A stretch of DNA of 7,882 nt from Anaerotignum sp. Lineage in GTDB: Bacteria; Bacillota; Clostridia; Lachnospirales; Anaerotignaceae. The stretch covers positions 1 to 7,882 of the forward strand of contig JAFZDV010000116.1 in the NCBI GenBank assembly GCA_017560955.1. Reading direction: 5' to 3'. Below are positions 6,040-7,882 of the stretch, in pieces; position 1 is the first letter of the stretch, and the number at the start of each line of letters is the position of its first letter. Under the pieces are notes generated by a model. That model searched no databases. It was given only the letters and a program-made list of their open reading frames with translations, and was not told the DNA's origin. A program made the translations under genes and the position numbers.

Positions 6040-7882
6040 ATGTTATTGAATCCGGGTACTGTCCTGAGCGGCAGATACGAAATTTTAGATAAAATCGGTT
6101 CCGGCGGCATGGCTGTGGTATATAGAGGCAAAGATAAAAAACTGGATCGTTATGTAACGCTGAAGGTTCTGAGAGAGGAATTTGTGGGCGATGAAGAGTT
6201 CATCGAACGTTTCCGTTCTGAAGCCTGCTCTGCAGCAAGACTGTCCCATCCCAATATCGTAAGAGCATATGATGTTGGCGAAGACGGCGATATAAACTAT
6301 ATCGTAAACGAATATATCCACGGGGATACACTGAAAAAGGCGATCAAGGAAAAAGCGCCTTTCGATTCCCGTTCTACCATCAATGTGGCAATTCAGATCG
6401 CATCTGCGCTGAGTCAGGCTCATAAAGCGCACATTGTACATAGAGATATCAAACCCCAGAACATTCTGGTGGGCACAGACGGTGTGCTGAAGGTAACAGA
6501 CTTCGGTATTGCCAGAGCGGCAACTGCATCCACTATGACAACAACAGCCAATGCGGCTGGTTCTGTCCATTATTTCTCCCCTGAACAGGCGAGAGGCGGC
6601 TATGTGGATGAAAAGAGTGATATTTACTCTTTGGGTATCTCCATGTTTGAAATGATCACAGGTGTTCTGCCTTTCCAGGGCAACAACTCTGTATCTATTG
6701 CCCTGATGCATATCAATGATGAACTGCCTGATATCCGTCAGTATAATCCCAACTGTACACCTTCTCTGGAAGGCATCATCAAAAAGGCGACCATGAAAAA
6801 GGCCGATGAACGCTATGCGAATATCGACCTGTTACTGGCAGACCTGATCCGTGCAAGAGCAGATATCACAGGTGCTGCAAGAAGAGCACAGCCTGTACAG
6901 AAACCTGTGGAAAAGAAAGAAGAACCTGTGAAAGAAGTGGCTGCGGCTACAGCAGGTGCAGCGGCAGGTGTGCGTATGTCCAGAAGGGCAGAAGCGGCAG
7001 CTCAGCTGAGAGCAGCGCAGGAAAAAGCAGCTGCAGAAAAAGCGGCACAGGCAGCAGTGGAAACACCTCAGGAAACAAAACCTGCAGACCCTAAGGAACT
7101 GGAAATGATCCGTATGGCGAAAAAAGCGGAGCCCGTCAAAGAAGAACCTGCTGCAGAAAAAGAACCTGTATTCCAGGAAATGAAAGTGATTCCCAAACCC
7201 ATTGAACTGGGCGAAGATGAAACAGAAACAGATAATCGTTTCACACCTCTGGTAGGCTTTGACAAATACAGCAAGAAACTGCCTCAGATCTCCAAAGAGG
7301 ATGAATATGAAAGCGAATATATGGCATCTGAAAAGGTGAAAACAAGCAGACGTCCTGAAAAAGTACGCAGAAACCCCAGAACAGAAGCAGACTTTGACAA
7401 TGAACAGGATAGAAAAGCAGAACGTAAGGTCATTATTGCGGCTGTGGTAACAGCGCTGATCATCATCGGTATCATTTCCGCAGTGGGCATCAAGTTCCTT
7501 GGTGGCGGTGGCTTCAGCGGCTTCGGCGGTTTCTCTGCGGAAGAAGGCGGCATTGAAACACCTCTGTTCTTAGGTGTGCCCTATGAAGATGCTGTAAAAG
7601 CAGCAGAAGAAATGGGCATCACTCTGGTAGAAGAAGGCGAAGATTACAGCAGCTTCTACGACACAGGCTATATCATTTATCAGTCTGTCAGCGAAGGTAC
7701 TATGATCAAACCCGGTACAAAAATTGGCGTTAAGATCAGTCTGGGTCTGACAGAAGAAGAAATGCCTGATGTAGAGGGCAAGAAAGAAAAAGACGCTATC
7801 GAAGCAATTATGCGTCTGGTTGGCGATGTGGCGAAAATCGAATATGTGAATGACCCTGAGGCAGATCCTCTGACAGTTATCA
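6040..7882 (+). CDS. prkC: PASTA-domain Ser/Thr protein kinase (PrkC/Stk type), C-terminus cut by window edge
   Basis: A membrane kinase that senses cell-wall fragments and phosphorylates cytosolic targets; stp is its counterpart. The frame stays open for 614 codons to the edge. The kinase domain (about 10-275) shows G-S-G-G-M (20-24), Lys42, Glu61, H-R-D (134-136), Lys138, Asn141, D-F-G (154-156), S-P-E (180-182), Asp194 and Arg258: all catalytic residues present. The activation loop is rich in threonine (162, 165, 167-169), fitting autophosphorylation. A long Ala/Lys/Glu/Pro-rich segment (about 276-460) precedes one transmembrane helix (about 464-482), then a Gly/Phe-rich linker (488-499). 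PASTA repeat 1 spans about 506-569 and a second begins near 573; further repeats may lie outside. Oddities: Thr40 replaces the usual alanine of V-A-x-K, and Asn90 sits where the gatekeeper methionine normally is. AGGAGG (6026-6031) lies eight bases before ATG. Confidence 0.95.
   Translation, partial: MLLNPGTVLSGRYEILDKIGSGGMAVVYRGKDKKLDRYVTLKVLREEFVGDEEFIERFRSEACSAARLSHPNIVRAYDVGEDGDINYIVNEYIHGDTLKKAIKEKAPFDSRSTINVAIQIASALSQAHKAHIVHRDIKPQNILVGTDGVLKVTDFGIARAATASTMTTTANAAGSVHYFSPEQARGGYVDEKSDIYSLGISMFEMITGVLPFQGNNSVSIALMHINDELPDIRQYNPNCTPSLEGIIKKATMKKADERYANIDLLLADLIRARADITGAARRAQPVQKPVEKKEEPVKEVAAATAGAAAGVRMSRRAEAAAQLRAAQEKAAAEKAAQAAVETPQETKPADPKELEMIRMAKKAEPVKEEPAAEKEPVFQEMKVIPKPIELGEDETETDNRFTPLVGFDKYSKKLPQISKEDEYESEYMASEKVKTSRRPEKVRRNPRTEADFDNEQDRKAERKVIIAAVVTALIIIGIISAVGIKFLGGGGFSGFGGFSAEEGGIETPLFLGVPYEDAVKAAEEMGITLVEEGEDYSSFYDTGYIIYQSVSEGTMIKPGTKIGVKISLGLTEEEMPDVEGKKEKDAIEAIMRLVGDVAKIEYVNDPEADPLTVI

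Noticed and set aside
6085..6711. 208-codon open frame on the minus strand
   Set aside because: Opposite the kinase catalytic domain, whose motifs are complete in the sense frame.

Overview
The window reads as a piece of chromosome from a low-to-mid GC Gram-positive anaerobe of the class Clostridia, most likely a Lachnospirales relative. The evidence is the gene order priA-def-fmt-(YugP-type zinc peptidase)-rsmB-rlmN-PP2C phosphatase-PASTA kinase, strong AGGAGG ribosome binding sites, a TTG start, and a marked codon bias. All 15 leucines in def are CTG, and TTA, CTA and TCA are almost absent from the first five full genes. The genus is an inference and cannot be fixed from the sequence alone. 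All eight genes lie on the + strand. I see no RNA gene, mobile element, CRISPR array or phage gene.

Layout. 1-333 is the C-terminal end of the primosomal helicase PriA, cut by the window edge. 334-567 is a 234-base gap holding a candidate extended -10 promoter, three 10-base-phased repeats, an AT-rich palindrome and a strong terminator-like hairpin. 568-2687 is a tight run: def (peptide deformylase), fmt (Met-tRNA formyltransferase) and a membrane zinc metallopeptidase of the YugP family, closed by a clear Rho-independent terminator. 2728-2859 holds a good sigma-A type promoter (TTGAAG-17-TATAAT). 2860-7882 is a second tight run: rsmB and rlmN (rRNA modification), then a PP2C phosphatase and a PASTA-domain Ser/Thr kinase that runs off the right edge. 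No stretch over 300 bases lacks a gene.

How the genes fit together. Fmt adds, and Def removes, the formyl group used in bacterial translation initiation. RsmB and RlmN methylate 16S and 23S rRNA (RlmN also tRNA). The Stp/PrkC pair is the reversible Ser/Thr phosphorylation switch of Firmicutes; it senses cell-wall fragments through PASTA domains and is known in other Firmicutes to act on translation GTPases and cell-wall proteins. The neighbourhood is thus a translation and growth-control cluster, conserved in outline across Clostridia.

I did not find an undescribed system. The points most worth a second look are the leader and hairpin before def, two unusual residues in the kinase ATP pocket (Thr40, Asn90) with a long Ala/Lys/Glu-rich juxtamembrane segment, a ten-codon ORF whose stop overlaps the rsmB start, and the poorly understood metallopeptidase.
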